64,000 nucleotides of DNA, taken from positions 1 to 64,000 of the forward strand of contig NZ_MACI01000003.1 in NCBI RefSeq assembly GCF_001884105.1, given 5' to 3'. Origin of the DNA: Bacillus luti. Its GTDB lineage: Bacteria; Bacillota; Bacilli; Bacillales; Bacillaceae_G. Position 1 is the first letter of the stretch, and each line of letters opens with the position of its first letter. This document shows positions 18,353 to 27,529 of the stretch, one piece after another. The notes under the pieces are model-generated. The model was not told the origin of the DNA, made no database searches, and worked only from the letters and a program-made list of their open reading frames with translations. A program made the translations under genes and the position numbers.

Positions 18353-19486
18353 ATGGAAATGGAGGGAATGGGGGTTTTTCCAATCGATAAGGATATTAAA
18401 GAAGTATTTTGTACGTACTTGAAAAACAATAGGCACCAATTCGTAGAGAACTGGAAAAACAAAATGATAATTTCCGAAAAAGATCCATTTAAACAAGAAG
18501 TAGTTCAAAATGGAGAAGAGTTATTCGAGTTAATTATTGAGCTGACTATGGAAGATAAAGGTATTGAATATCTTCAACCATTATGCGAGAAAATTGCTAT
18601 TGAGCGTGCGGGAGCAGATGCGAATATTGGAGATTTTGTCTATAATGCAAACGTGGGAAGAAATGAACTTTTTGAAGCAATGTGTGAATTAGATGTAAGC
18701 GCTCGGGAACTAAAACCAATAATGGCTCAAGTACATACTTGTTTTGACAAATTAATTTATTATACTGTTTTAAAATACTCGGAAATTATTACGAGAAATT
18801 TAGAAGAAAAACAGCAATATATTAACGAAACACATAAAGAAAGGCTGACGATTTTAGGACAAATGTCGGCTAGTTTTGTACATGAATTTCGTAATCCGCT
18901 TACTTCAATAATGGGGTTTGTCAAATTATTAAAAACAGATCATCCTAGTTTATCGTATTTAGATATCATTTCACATGAATTAGATCAATTAAATTTTCGA
19001 ATCTCGCAATTTTTACTCGTATCGAAAAAAGAAATGTGGAATGAATCGGAACGGTTTTGGCTTAATGACTTGTTTCAAGATATTATACAATTCTTATACC
19101 CAAGTTTGGTCAATGCAAATGTTTCAATTGAAAAGAATTTGCCGTATCCAATTCCACTTGTTGGCTATCGGAGTGAAGTGAGACAAGTATTTTTAAATAT
19201 TTTAATGAACTCAATCGACGCTCTGGAATCAATGAAAGAAGAACGAAAAATTATCATTGATGTATTTGAGGAAGATCAAGCTATACGAATTGTAATAAAA
19301 AATAATGGACCAATGATTCCTGCAGAAAATGTTGAAACGATTTTTGAACCATTTGTAACTACTAAAAAGTTAGGAACTGGTATTGGATTGTTTGTATGTA
19401 AACAAATTGTAGAAAAACATAATGGGTCCATTATGTGTCGTTCAGATAACGATTGGACAGAATTTCAAATTGCATTTCAAAAATAA
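18353..19486 (+). CDS. Soluble sensor histidine kinase with RsbRD-like N-terminus
   Basis: A 377-residue cytoplasmic kinase with no membrane segment. Residues about 10-140 resemble the RsbRD N-terminal helical sensor domain (FVENWKNKMI ... ELFELIIELTMED ... FVYNANVGRNELFEAM). The HisKA H-box SASFVHEFRNPLTSIMGF is at about 175-195. The HATPase_c domain carries VFLNILMNSIDALE (N box), IVIKNNGPMIP (G1; the usual D-x-G reads N-N-G), IFEPFVTTKK (F box) and GTGIGLFVCKQIV (G2). The pattern suits the orphan sporulation-kinase group. No response regulator is adjacent. Several ATG codons near 18353-18368 compete and the exact start is uncertain. Confidence 0.85.
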   Translation: MEMEGMGVFPIDKDIKEVFCTYLKNNRHQFVENWKNKMIISEKDPFKQEVVQNGEELFELIIELTMEDKGIEYLQPLCEKIAIERAGADANIGDFVYNANVGRNELFEAMCELDVSARELKPIMAQVHTCFDKLIYYTVLKYSEIITRNLEEKQQYINETHKERLTILGQMSASFVHEFRNPLTSIMGFVKLLKTDHPSLSYLDIISHELDQLNFRISQFLLVSKKEMWNESERFWLNDLFQDIIQFLYPSLVNANVSIEKNLPYPIPLVGYRSEVRQVFLNILMNSIDALESMKEERKIIIDVFEEDQAIRIVIKNNGPMIPAENVETIFEPFVTTKKLGTGIGLFVCKQIVEKHNGSIMCRSDNDWTEFQIAFQK

Positions 19487-19523
19487 ACAGTCTACACCAA
19501 ATAAATGGTGTAGACTGTTTTAA
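19486..19523. terminator. Bidirectional terminator between kinase and DUF4397 gene
   Basis: A 13-bp perfect stem beginning CAGTCTACACCA sits between the two convergent genes and overlaps the DUF4397 stop codon. Confidence 0.9.
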
Positions 19524-20269
19524 TTTGTAAGAATAACGGTTTCTAATTTAGGATCTTTAGAGGAGTAACCCACTATGGAAATTGTATAAATAATATTCGG
19601 TTCCACTTTGAAATTCGGTATAGTTAACAAGACGCTTGGATTATCTGCGAGTGAAACTTCAATATCTGCTGTACCAGGACTAACTTCTAAAAAATCTGTT
19701 ATTTGTTTAAAGAGTACATTTTCAAATAAATGATCTCCACCTTTTAAATCTACATTTACGACAGGTGTATCTGGAGAAAAATGCGCAAATCGTATTTTTG
19801 CTTGGCCTGCTGGTAAATGTGTATTATCAAGCATAGGTTGTAATTGTATATGATTATCACTTTTTATTGCGGCAAAAGTATAAGTGTGATTTCCCATTAT
19901 TGGTACTAAAGCTGAAAAGATGGGAGTTTCATTTCCGACAGGAACGATATCTATACGGTATTTACCTTGCACTAATGTTAAATAGGGACTAAATTGTTTA
20001 AATGAAATGTTTTTAATAACCTTTTGCCCGTTTACTAAAATATCAACCGCAGGTGTATTTGAAGCTGAGTGAAAAAATCTTATGTGTGACGGTAAAGCAG
20101 CTTCTTGTGCATCTCTTTTTTCAAATGCCTGTACAAGTTTCGTAAGTGCATCATAATATTTCATATATAGTTCTACATATTTTTTCGGATTATGAAATTG
20201 ATAGTAACGAGCGAGCTGTTCGTAACGTGCAGCTTCTTGTCCATATTTTTCGATTTCAGATTGAGACAT
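19520..20269 (-). CDS. DUF4397 domain protein
   Basis: A 249-residue protein with a helical N-terminus (about 1-60, Tyr/Lys-rich) and two copies of a beta-rich DUF4397 unit: HIRFFHSASNTPAVDILVNG (about 62) and KIRFAHFSPDTPVVNVDLKG (about 158). Each is followed by the PYLTLVQGKYRIDIVP or DFLEVSPGTADIEVSL type of strand. The function is unknown; members are often surface-exposed, but no signal peptide is visible here. ATG 20269 lies 7 bases after AGGAGGA; ATG 20275 would be too close. Confidence 0.8.
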   Translation of the reverse strand: MSQSEIEKYGQEAARYEQLARYYQFHNPKKYVELYMKYYDALTKLVQAFEKRDAQEAALPSHIRFFHSASNTPAVDILVNGQKVIKNISFKQFSPYLTLVQGKYRIDIVPVGNETPIFSALVPIMGNHTYTFAAIKSDNHIQLQPMLDNTHLPAGQAKIRFAHFSPDTPVVNVDLKGGDHLFENVLFKQITDFLEVSPGTADIEVSLADNPSVLLTIPNFKVEPNIIYTISIVGYSSKDPKLETVILTN

Positions 20270-20535
20270 GAACATTCCTCCTTTATCATCATTAAAACTA
20301 TATGCGAAGGGAGAAAGAGGTTATGCGAAAAACTTATTTTTTAAGTATCAATCGGTAAATCGAAAGCATGTCAAACTAGGGATTTTTTTAATTATAGGCG
20401 AATACACATACAAAGTGATAATTGTCCTACATAAATTATAAAGGAAAGGTAGTTTGACTATGAGGAAAGGAGTGGGGATATCCCGATAGTAATGGTGAAC
20501 GGAGTTATGGAGAACTTTGTGCGAAAGGCTGTAGG

Positions 20536-20598
20536 ATGCATTTTAAATTTGAAGTATTGCTGTTTCTATTTATTTTAGCAAGTGACGGTATTAACTGA
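20536..20598 (+). CDS. Candidate 20-residue hydrophobic peptide
   Basis: ATG 20536 is preceded by AAAGG at 7-8 bases. The product starts MHFKFEV and continues with a Leu/Phe-rich stretch (LLFLFILASDGIN). A terminator follows 17 bases after the stop, which suits a tiny gene or a small RNA. No homologue is recognised. Confidence 0.3.
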   Translation: MHFKFEVLLFLFILASDGIN

Positions 20599-20614
20599 AA
20601 AAAGAGCGTCGTGC

Positions 20615-20650
20615 CGAACTGATTAATGTGGTTAATCGGTTCTTTTTTTA
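20615..20650 (+). terminator. Terminator of an unassigned small transcript
   Basis: CGAACTGATTAA/TTAATCGGTTC-type stem with a short loop and seven T; no annotated gene lies immediately upstream on this strand. Confidence 0.8.
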
Positions 20651-21084
20651 TTGTATTAAACGAAGGGGAATGTATGTGAAATATCGGTTGCTTTAAGAAT
20701 AATTGCTATGCATTTAGTAGGATTAATTGTCGAGATTTGTTTGAAAATATGCAATATAAAGTAGGAGAATAGGAAGGAGTTTAAAGGGAGTTTCGTCGAA
20801 GTTTACACAATGCCGGCATTTGAGGGAAGCTGGCATTATGTTAGAAAAATATTTAGTAGAGTGTTAATTTTATATAAGGGAGGGTTATTTGAGCGTATAA
20901 ATAAGGGTTGGTCTTTGATTTGAGTTCTGAATTTTCTGTTTTTAAAATTGATACTTAGCACTCATTTGTATATTTTATAATAGTTTTTTGATAAATTCAC
21001 TGCTTTCGCAGAGGATTCTTTTTTATGAAAGAAACGTCAATTTTCTTCATATATATATACAAATTGGAGAAATGGGGGAGCGCT

Positions 21085-22395
21085 ATGCGCGATTACTTAA
21101 TTAAACCACTTGTTGGTCAGCCGTATCCAATGATTTCACATGGAAAAGGTGTTTATTTGTATGATCAGAACGGTAATAAATATTTTGATGGTTCGTCAGG
21201 AGCAATTACGGCAGGTATTGGGCATGGTGTACAGGAGATTGCAGACGTTATTAAAAAGCAAGCAGAGGAGATTGCTTTCGTTTATAGATCACAGTTTACG
21301 AGTGAGCCAGCTGAAAAATTAGCAAAGAAGTTAAGTGATTTAAGTGTAGGAGATTTGAACTGGAGCTTTTTTGTGAATAGTGGTACGGAAGCGAATGAAA
21401 CAGCTATGAAAATCGCAATTCAGCATTTTCAGGAACGTGGTATTCAAGGTAAACATAAAATTATGTCAAGATGGATGAGTTATCACGGCATTACGATGGG
21501 AGCCTTATCAATGTCTGGGCATCCACTGCGCAGACAACGTTTCGTGTCAATTTTAGAAGATTATCCAACTATTCCGGCTCCATATTGTTTTAGATGTCCG
21601 GTGCAAAAGGTATATCCAACTTGTCAGCTTGCTTGTGCGACTGAACTAGAAAGATCAATTGAAAGAATTGGAGCAGAACATATTGCAGCTTTTATCGCTG
21701 AGCCGATTATTGGAGCAGCTGGAGGCGCAGTTGTTCCGCCGAAAGAATATTATAAAGTTATTAAAGATATTTGTAGTCATTACGATATTTTATTTATTGC
21801 TGATGAAGTAATGACTGGGCTTGGTCGTACTGGTGCATGGTTTGCAATGGAGCATTGGGGTGTAGAACCAGATATTATGACACTTGGTAAAGGATTAGGA
21901 GCTGGATATACACCGATGGCAGCGACGGTTGTAAGTGACCGTGTTATGGAGCCGATTTTACGAGGATCACGTTCTGTTATGAGTGGGCATACGTTAAGTG
22001 CGAATCCATTGTCGGCAGCAACAGCTTTAGCTGTTATTGAATATATGGAGAAACATAATCTACCTGAAAAAACAGCGGAAAAGGGAGAGTATTTAATAAA
22101 AGGATTACAGAAAGTTCAGCAACAATCGACAATCATTGCTGATGTGCGCGGAAAAGGGTTGCTGATTGGAGTAGAATTGCAACCGTTTACAAAGGCTTCG
22201 GAACTTATTTCGGTTGCAGCTAAAAATGGACTTCTTTTATACCAAGCTGTTTCAGGGCAAGCAGGAAAAGAAGATAGTGCACTGCTTGTAGCACCGCCAA
22301 TGACAACTACATATTCCGAGTTAGATGAATTACTTTCAATTTTTGCAAAAAGTGTAGAAGAAATGATGCAAAAAGGAGGGCATAGTATCGCATGA
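21085..22395 (+). CDS. yodT: YodT-like class III aminotransferase
   Basis: A 436-residue PLP-dependent aminotransferase, first gene of the lysine cluster. Motifs visible are SSGAITAGIGHG, the PLP phosphate region NSGTEANETAMKIA, the conserved Asp in LFIADEVMTGLGRTG, and the Schiff-base Lys in MTLGKGLGAGYTPMAA near residue 267. Its place suggests it transaminates a beta-lysine-derived intermediate, which is an inference. ATG 21085 follows GGGGGAGCGCT; an in-frame ATG at 21025 has no ribosome binding site. The stop overlaps the next start (ATGA), so the operon is tightly coupled. Confidence 0.88.
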   Translation: MRDYLIKPLVGQPYPMISHGKGVYLYDQNGNKYFDGSSGAITAGIGHGVQEIADVIKKQAEEIAFVYRSQFTSEPAEKLAKKLSDLSVGDLNWSFFVNSGTEANETAMKIAIQHFQERGIQGKHKIMSRWMSYHGITMGALSMSGHPLRRQRFVSILEDYPTIPAPYCFRCPVQKVYPTCQLACATELERSIERIGAEHIAAFIAEPIIGAAGGAVVPPKEYYKVIKDICSHYDILFIADEVMTGLGRTGAWFAMEHWGVEPDIMTLGKGLGAGYTPMAATVVSDRVMEPILRGSRSVMSGHTLSANPLSAATALAVIEYMEKHNLPEKTAEKGEYLIKGLQKVQQQSTIIADVRGKGLLIGVELQPFTKASELISVAAKNGLLLYQAVSGQAGKEDSALLVAPPMTTTYSELDELLSIFAKSVEEMMQKGGHSIA

Positions 22396-23090
22396 CAACA
22401 ATTACAAATACGTTCGATAAATTAAAAGAGATAGATGAAGTAATTTCTTTGTTCCACGATGATATGACATTAATGTTTGGGGGATTTGGGGGGATTGGAT
22501 CCCCTCCATCTTTAATACAGGCTATTTTAGAAAAAGGAATTACAAATTTAAATTTAATAGGAAATGACACGGGATTTCCTGATGTAGGCATCGGTCGTCT
22601 CGTTACGAATGAAAGAGTAAAATCATTAATTACTTCTCATATTGGCTCAAATCCAAATGCAGGAAGACAGCTAAACGAAGGAAGGTTACAAATCGAGTTT
22701 TCTCCCCAAGGAACATTAGCAGAGCGTATCCGCGCTGGAGGTGTTGGGCTTGGTGGAGTTTTGGTTGACGTTGGTTTGGATACGATTGTAGAAGAGGGAA
22801 AACGGACAGTTGAAATGAACGGAAAGACATATTTAGTTGAAACAGCATTAACTGCTGAGGTTGCGATTGTATATGCGAAAAAAGCTGATCCGTTTGGTAA
22901 TCTTGTGTTTGATAAGAGCGCTCGTAACATGAATCCTCACGTGGCTATGGCCGGGGATATAACGATTGTAGAAGCAGAAGAAATTGTTCCACTTGGAAGT
23001 TTGGATCCAGAGGAAATCGTGGTTCCAGGTGTCTTCGTGAATTATATCGTGCCATCGGAAGGAGTGAATTGGAAATGGGTATGGGCGTAG
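22392..23090 (+). CDS. yodS: CoA-transferase subunit A (YodS-like)
   Basis: A 232-residue alpha subunit of a 3-oxoacid/acetoacetate-type CoA transferase. The glycine-rich LMFGGFGGIGSPPSLIQAI and NLIGNDTGFPDVGIG segments are the family signature, and QIEFSPQGTLAERIRAGGVGLGG follows. It acts as a heterodimer with the next gene, moving CoA between carboxylic acids in the late steps of lysine breakdown (inferred from context). It overlaps yodT by four bases and the following gene starts within its last codons. Confidence 0.88.
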   Translation: MTTITNTFDKLKEIDEVISLFHDDMTLMFGGFGGIGSPPSLIQAILEKGITNLNLIGNDTGFPDVGIGRLVTNERVKSLITSHIGSNPNAGRQLNEGRLQIEFSPQGTLAERIRAGGVGLGGVLVDVGLDTIVEEGKRTVEMNGKTYLVETALTAEVAIVYAKKADPFGNLVFDKSARNMNPHVAMAGDITIVEAEEIVPLGSLDPEEIVVPGVFVNYIVPSEGVNWKWVWA

Positions 23091-23737
23091 AAGTGAGAGA
23101 TAAGATTGCTAGACGTGCGGCGAAAGAAATACAAAATGGAATGATTGTAAATTTAGGTATTGGAATTCCATCGCTAGTGCCGAATCATTTACCAGAAGAT
23201 ATAAACGTCATGTTTCATGCGGAAAATGGAATCGTTGGTATGGGGCCTACGCCAAGTAAAGGAAATGAAGATGAAAATTTATGTAACGCAGCAGGTTTAC
23301 CAACTTCTCTTATTGCGGGAGCAAGTTATTTTGATAGCTGCACAGCGTTTGGGATGATTCGAAAAGGTTTACTAGACATAACAATTCTTGGCTCTTTACA
23401 AGTGAGTGAGAATGGTGATTTAGCAAACTGGATTGTACCAGGGAAACGTGTTCCAGGTATTGGGGGAGCGATGGATTTAGCACAAAAAGCGAAGCGTGTC
23501 GTTGTTGTGATGAATCATGTTGATAAGTATGGAAACGCAAAAATTGTTTCAGCGTGTACATTGCCATTAACTTCAAAGAAATGTGTAGATTTAATTATTA
23601 CGGATATGGCGGTAATGGAAGTGACGCAGGATGGACTTATTTTACAAGAATTAATGAGCCCATACACAGTGGAAGATATAAAACGACATACGGAAGCTGA
23701 TTTTCAAATTGGCTCGAATTTACTAGTAATTGAATGA
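23075..23737 (+). CDS. yodR: CoA-transferase subunit B (YodR-like)
   Basis: A 220-residue beta subunit carrying the catalytic Glu in FHAENGIVGMG (about residue 49), after the MIVNLGIGIPSLVPNHLP opening typical of SCOT-like B subunits. ATG 23075 sits about 10 bases after AAGGAG; TTG 23069 is in frame and also possible. The start lies inside the end of yodS, so the two subunits are translated together. Confidence 0.87.
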   Translation: MGMGVEVRDKIARRAAKEIQNGMIVNLGIGIPSLVPNHLPEDINVMFHAENGIVGMGPTPSKGNEDENLCNAAGLPTSLIAGASYFDSCTAFGMIRKGLLDITILGSLQVSENGDLANWIVPGKRVPGIGGAMDLAQKAKRVVVVMNHVDKYGNAKIVSACTLPLTSKKCVDLIITDMAVMEVTQDGLILQELMSPYTVEDIKRHTEADFQIGSNLLVIE

Positions 23738-23752
23738 GGGGAGACATAATAT

Positions 23753-25021
23753 ATGGAGCAATTAAAAAAGCAGGTTTGCGATTATATTGAGAGTCATGAA
23801 GAGGAAAGTGTGAAATTTTTAAAGCGATTAATTCAAGAAAAAAGCGTATCTGGTGATGAAAGTGGTGCACAGGCAATTGTGATTGAAAAGCTACGTGAGT
23901 TAGGTTTAGATCTTGATATTTGGGAGCCTTCTTTTTCTAAAATGAAAGATCATCCTTATTTTGTATCACCTCGTACAAGCTTTTCAGACAGCCCAAACAT
24001 TGTGGCTACTTTAAAAGGAAGCGGCGACGGGAAATCTATGATATTAAATGGGCATATAGATGTAGTTCCAGAAGGAGATGTGAATCAGTGGGATCATCAT
24101 CCTTATAGTGGTGAGAAAATAGGGAATCGTATATATGGTCGTGGAACGACGGATATGAAGGGCGGAAATGTCGCACTTATGCTTGCGATGGAAGCAATTA
24201 TTGAATCGGGTATTGAATTAAAAGGAGACATCTATTTTCAAAGTGTAATAGAAGAAGAAAGTGGAGGGGCAGGAACATTAGCGACTATATTGCGAGGATA
24301 TAAGGCAGATGGTGTTATTATTCCAGAACCGACAAATATGAAGTTTTTCCCGAAGCAACAAGGATCTATGTGGTTTCGCCTACATGTGAAAGGAAAAGCA
24401 GCACATGGTGGAACGCGTTATGAAGGTGTAAGTGCAATTGAAAAAAGTATGTTCGTTGTGGATCATTTGAGGAAATTAGAAGAAAAGAGAAATAGTAGAA
24501 TTACAGATCCGTTATTTAACGGGATTCCGATTCCAATCCCAATTAACATAGGAAAAATTGAAGGCGGTAGTTGGCCAAGTTCTGTTCCCGATTCATTAAT
24601 TTTAGAAGGAAGATGCGGAATCGCGCCGAATGAGACTATAGAGGCAGCAAAAGAAGAGTTTGAGAGTTGGATTGGTGAATTACATGATGTGGACAATTGG
24701 TTTGTAGAAAATCCAGTAGAAGTAGAATGGTTTGGAGCGAGGTGGGTTCCTGGCGAGCTAGAAGAAAATCATGAACTGATTACAACACTTCAGCATAACT
24801 TTGTTAAACTCGAAGGGAACGAACCAATTATAGAAGCATCTCCGTGGGGGACTGATGGAGGCTTATTTACACAAATCGCAGGCGTACCAACGATAGTGTT
24901 TGGACCAGGAGAGACGAAAGTAGCGCATTATCCAAATGAATATATAGAAGTTGATAAAATGATAGCTGCCGCAAAAATTATTGCATGTACATTACTAGAT
25001 TGGTGTGAGGTGAAAAAATGA
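23753..25021 (+). CDS. yodQ: M20-family amidohydrolase (ArgE/DapE-like, YodQ-like)
   Basis: A 422-residue metal-dependent deacylase. Metal and active-site motifs are visible: LNGHIDVVPEGD, GRGTTDMKGGN, the base in VIEEESGGAGT and the late His in GETKVAHYPNEY. The lid domain with MWFRLHVKGKAAHGG is complete. Since the next gene encodes an N-acetyltransferase of the beta-lysine type, YodQ may remove the acyl group later in the same pathway (inference). The ATG follows GAGGGGAG at 7-8 bases; the stop overlaps the following start by four bases. Confidence 0.86.
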   Translation: MEQLKKQVCDYIESHEEESVKFLKRLIQEKSVSGDESGAQAIVIEKLRELGLDLDIWEPSFSKMKDHPYFVSPRTSFSDSPNIVATLKGSGDGKSMILNGHIDVVPEGDVNQWDHHPYSGEKIGNRIYGRGTTDMKGGNVALMLAMEAIIESGIELKGDIYFQSVIEEESGGAGTLATILRGYKADGVIIPEPTNMKFFPKQQGSMWFRLHVKGKAAHGGTRYEGVSAIEKSMFVVDHLRKLEEKRNSRITDPLFNGIPIPIPINIGKIEGGSWPSSVPDSLILEGRCGIAPNETIEAAKEEFESWIGELHDVDNWFVENPVEVEWFGARWVPGELEENHELITTLQHNFVKLEGNEPIIEASPWGTDGGLFTQIAGVPTIVFGPGETKVAHYPNEYIEVDKMIAAAKIIACTLLDWCEVKK

Positions 25022-25869
25022 AATACTATGAATCTTTTAAAGAACAGTCGAATTACTATACAGTAGAAGGCGTTTTAGATTTTTTTAATAAACGTATTCG
25101 AGTAGATCACTATACAGGAAATGTTGAGAGCATTATACAAACTATTGATGAACTAGCAGAGAAACATTCTTTCACTAAATGTATTATAAAAGGAAAGGGA
25201 GAGCATGTTTCAACATGGCTCTCTTTCGGTTTCTTATTGGAAGCAACAATACCACATTATTTTCAAGGACACGATGCATACTTCTTTGTGAAATATAATA
25301 ATGATGAAAGACGAAATAGTATTCATTGGGCTGAGGAAGATACCATTTTAAGTGGTGTAAAAGCTAAAGAGGTTACGGAAAAAATAGTCCCGAAGGAATT
25401 TCTGTTAAGAAAAGCGACAGAAGCGGATGCGGAAGAGTTAGCAGCTGTCTTTGGACAAGTATTTGAAGTGTATCCGACACCTTTAAATGAAGCGAGTTAT
25501 GTATTACAGACGATGAAAGAAGACGATACAATTTACTACGTGTATGAATTTGAAGGGAAAATCATTAGTACAGCATCCGCAGAAATGAACATAAAAGAAG
25601 GAAATGCAGAATTAACGAATTGTGCTACTTTACCTGAATATCGTAAACACGGGTTTATGAAAAGTCTACTCATTAAGTTAGAGGAAGAGCTCCAAGAAAA
25701 ATCGATTTTCTGTTCTTATACAATTGCTCGTTCGCTTTCTTTTGGAATGAATGCGGCCTTTCATCAGTTAGGATATACGTATACAGGAAGACTCGCGAAC
25801 AATTGTTACATTTTCGATAAGTTGGAAGATATGAATATATGGGTGAAAGACTTATCTAATCATAAATAG
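25018..25869 (+). CDS. yodP: GNAT acetyltransferase, beta-lysine N-acetyltransferase type (YodP/AblB-like)
   Basis: A 283-residue protein with a GNAT domain in residues about 125-270: FLLRKATEADAEELAAVFGQVF, the NAELTNCATLPEYRKHGFMKSLLIKLEEEL acetyl-CoA loop, and FHQLGYTYTGRLANN. The family (AblB) acetylates beta-lysine made by lysine 2,3-aminomutase, and kamA lies 1.7 kb downstream in the same cluster. The ATGA overlap with yodQ shows translational coupling. It is the last gene of the five-gene yod block, before a hairpin-rich gap and the activator gene. Confidence 0.86.
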   Translation: MKYYESFKEQSNYYTVEGVLDFFNKRIRVDHYTGNVESIIQTIDELAEKHSFTKCIIKGKGEHVSTWLSFGFLLEATIPHYFQGHDAYFFVKYNNDERRNSIHWAEEDTILSGVKAKEVTEKIVPKEFLLRKATEADAEELAAVFGQVFEVYPTPLNEASYVLQTMKEDDTIYYVYEFEGKIISTASAEMNIKEGNAELTNCATLPEYRKHGFMKSLLIKLEEELQEKSIFCSYTIARSLSFGMNAAFHQLGYTYTGRLANNCYIFDKLEDMNIWVKDLSNHK

Positions 25870-25876
25870 GTGAAAG

Positions 25877-25987
25877 AAATATATAAGCATCATAAAAATA
25901 ATAGGACGGAATCGTCATGCTTATAATCGCACAGAGGGATGCCAAAAATTCGGCGCTTAATTTGCTGAATTTTTGGCAAAAGGGGGG
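25877..25987 (+). promoter_or_regulatory. Two hairpins upstream of the sigma-54 activator
   Basis: TATAAGCAT/ATGCTTATA (9 bp, about 25882-25926) is followed by GCCAAAAATTC/GAATTTTTGGC (11 bp, 25941-25951 with 25967-25977), extendable by four pairs with one wobble. The second stem ends just before the G-run that serves the activator gene. It has no T tract, so it is more likely an operator or a translation-control element than a terminator. Confidence 0.45.
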
Positions 25988-25993
25988 ATGACA

Positions 25994-27373
25994 TTGCTAG
26001 CAGTTTCGACACAAGAAGTCATTGAGGCGATTTTGGGCAGTATAGATGAGGCCATACACGCAGTGGATGAAAATGGGATTACGATCTTTTATAATACAGT
26101 TGCTGCAAAACATGATGGATCCAAAATTGAAAAAGTATTAGGTAAGCATTTGTTAGAAGCATTTCCTTCTCTATCTAGGGAAACAAGTACATTGATGAAA
26201 GTATTAGATACGAAAAAACCAATTGTACATCAAGTACAGCATTATCAAAATTTAAACGGAGAAGACGTTTGTACAGTAAATACGACATTACCTATATTTA
26301 TTGATGGGAATATTGCTGGTGCTGTTGAAATTGCAAAAGACTATTCTACAATTCAACAACTTACTGATACAATTGTCGATTTACAGTCAAAAATAAAGCG
26401 ATCATCTAACAATAAAGTGATTAAAAAGCATGTTGCGTTTGAGACGATAGTGACTAATGATGCTCGGTTTAAACAGACGAAAGAATTAGCGCAAAAAGTA
26501 GCGCCAACTGATGCAAATGTTTTAATATATGGGGAAACAGGAACAGGGAAAGAGCTATTTGTACAAGCGATTCATGAAGCTTCTAAACGGAAAAATAAGC
26601 CATTCATTGCACAAAACTGTGCAGCGTTGCCGGAATCGCTATTAGAAAGTTTATTGTTTGGAACGACAAAAGGAAGTTATACAGGCGCAATTGAAAGAGC
26701 AGGGTTATTTGAACTTGTAGATGGAGGGACATTATTTTTAGATGAATTGAATTCAATGCCGCTCGATTTACAAGCAAAAATGCTACGTGTATTAGAGGAT
26801 GGGGTTATTCGTCGTATTGGTGATAATAAGACAAGAAAAGTAGATGTTCGCGTTATTACCGCAATGAATCAGCCACCAGAAGTATGTTTAAGGGAGAATA
26901 AAATTCGCACTGATTTATATTATAGATTAAATGTCTTTTCGTTATATATCCCGCCGTTACGCGAAAGAACGGAGGATGTCGTATTATTAGCTGCTTATTT
27001 TTTGAAAGAATATAATAAAAGTTATAAAAAAGGTGTACTTCAAATGGATAAGGAAGCGAAAGAAAGATTACAAGCTTATCAATGGCCTGGAAATGTTCGT
27101 GAGTTAAAACATACGATTGAACATGCAGTCATTATCGCAGAAGGGCATACATTAACAGCCAATTGCTTACCACGTACATTTCGGAAAGAGAATCTTCCAA
27201 AGAAGAAGAGCGTTTTACCACTTAGAGAAGCACTTCATCAAACGGAAAAGGAATTAATAGATCAAGCGTTAATTGAAACGGAAGGGAATATATTACAAGC
27301 TGCAAAAATGTTAGGCATCCCTCGTCAAACGCTTCAATATAAACTGAGCAAGTACGACAAAACCGCCGAATAA
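25994..27373 (+). CDS. Sigma-54-dependent transcription activator (PAS, AAA+, HTH), KamR-like
   Basis: A 459-residue activator of sigma-54 promoters. A PAS-type sensor (about 8-115) precedes the AAA+ domain: Walker A GETGTGKE near 180, the sigma-54 contact loop GSYTGA in place of the usual GAFTGA, Walker B GGTLFLDELNSM, sensor II/arginine finger region RTDLYYRLNVFSLYIPPLRER. A Fis-type helix-turn-helix (NILQAAKMLGIPRQTLQYKL) ends the protein. TTG 25994 has proper spacing from AGGGGGG; ATG 25988 touches that run. It lies between yodP and a -24/-12 promoter for kamA and is therefore its likely activator, as described for KamR in B. thuringiensis (from memory). Confidence 0.86.
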   Translation: MLAVSTQEVIEAILGSIDEAIHAVDENGITIFYNTVAAKHDGSKIEKVLGKHLLEAFPSLSRETSTLMKVLDTKKPIVHQVQHYQNLNGEDVCTVNTTLPIFIDGNIAGAVEIAKDYSTIQQLTDTIVDLQSKIKRSSNNKVIKKHVAFETIVTNDARFKQTKELAQKVAPTDANVLIYGETGTGKELFVQAIHEASKRKNKPFIAQNCAALPESLLESLLFGTTKGSYTGAIERAGLFELVDGGTLFLDELNSMPLDLQAKMLRVLEDGVIRRIGDNKTRKVDVRVITAMNQPPEVCLRENKIRTDLYYRLNVFSLYIPPLRERTEDVVLLAAYFLKEYNKSYKKGVLQMDKEAKERLQAYQWPGNVRELKHTIEHAVIIAEGHTLTANCLPRTFRKENLPKKKSVLPLREALHQTEKELIDQALIETEGNILQAAKMLGIPRQTLQYKLSKYDKTAE

Positions 27374-27387
27374 TCGGCGGTTTTTGT
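27359..27387 (+). terminator. Terminator of the yod-activator operon
   Basis: AACCGCCGA/TCGGCGGTT stem overlapping the stop codon, with a T run. Confidence 0.92.
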
Positions 27388-27529
27388 GTGTTTGCACCAA
27401 TAAAAGAGCGTTTACATATATAAAAAGTAATGAATATGATGTTAAGTATTGATTTCATACAACGCTTAAAAATATTTTTTCGCTTATGTAATAGGGTTCT
27501 CCGCACATTTACTTATCAACAATGTAAAG

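Larger units (their letters stand above)
20276..21084 (+). other. Long intergenic region before yodT with small ORFs and a terminator
   Basis: About 800 bases with no sizeable gene. Two short overlapping ORFs (20492-20578, 28 residues; 20536-20598, 20 residues) precede a real-looking terminator at 20615-20650, so a small transcript probably ends here. The last 430 bases, with the inverted repeat TGCCGGCA near 20812, must contain the yodT promoter. I could not place a convincing sigma-54 or SigE site. Confidence 0.45.

Noticed and set aside
20492..20578. 28-codon ORF MVNGVMENFVRKAVG...
   Set aside because: No spaced ribosome site, and it overlaps the alternative 20-residue ORF; neither can be preferred firmly, and the better-spaced one is listed instead.
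20809..20850. Possible sigma-54 promoter (CTGGCATTATGTTAG) before yodT
   Set aside because: The -24 half fits, but the -12 GC is absent at the required 12-base distance.
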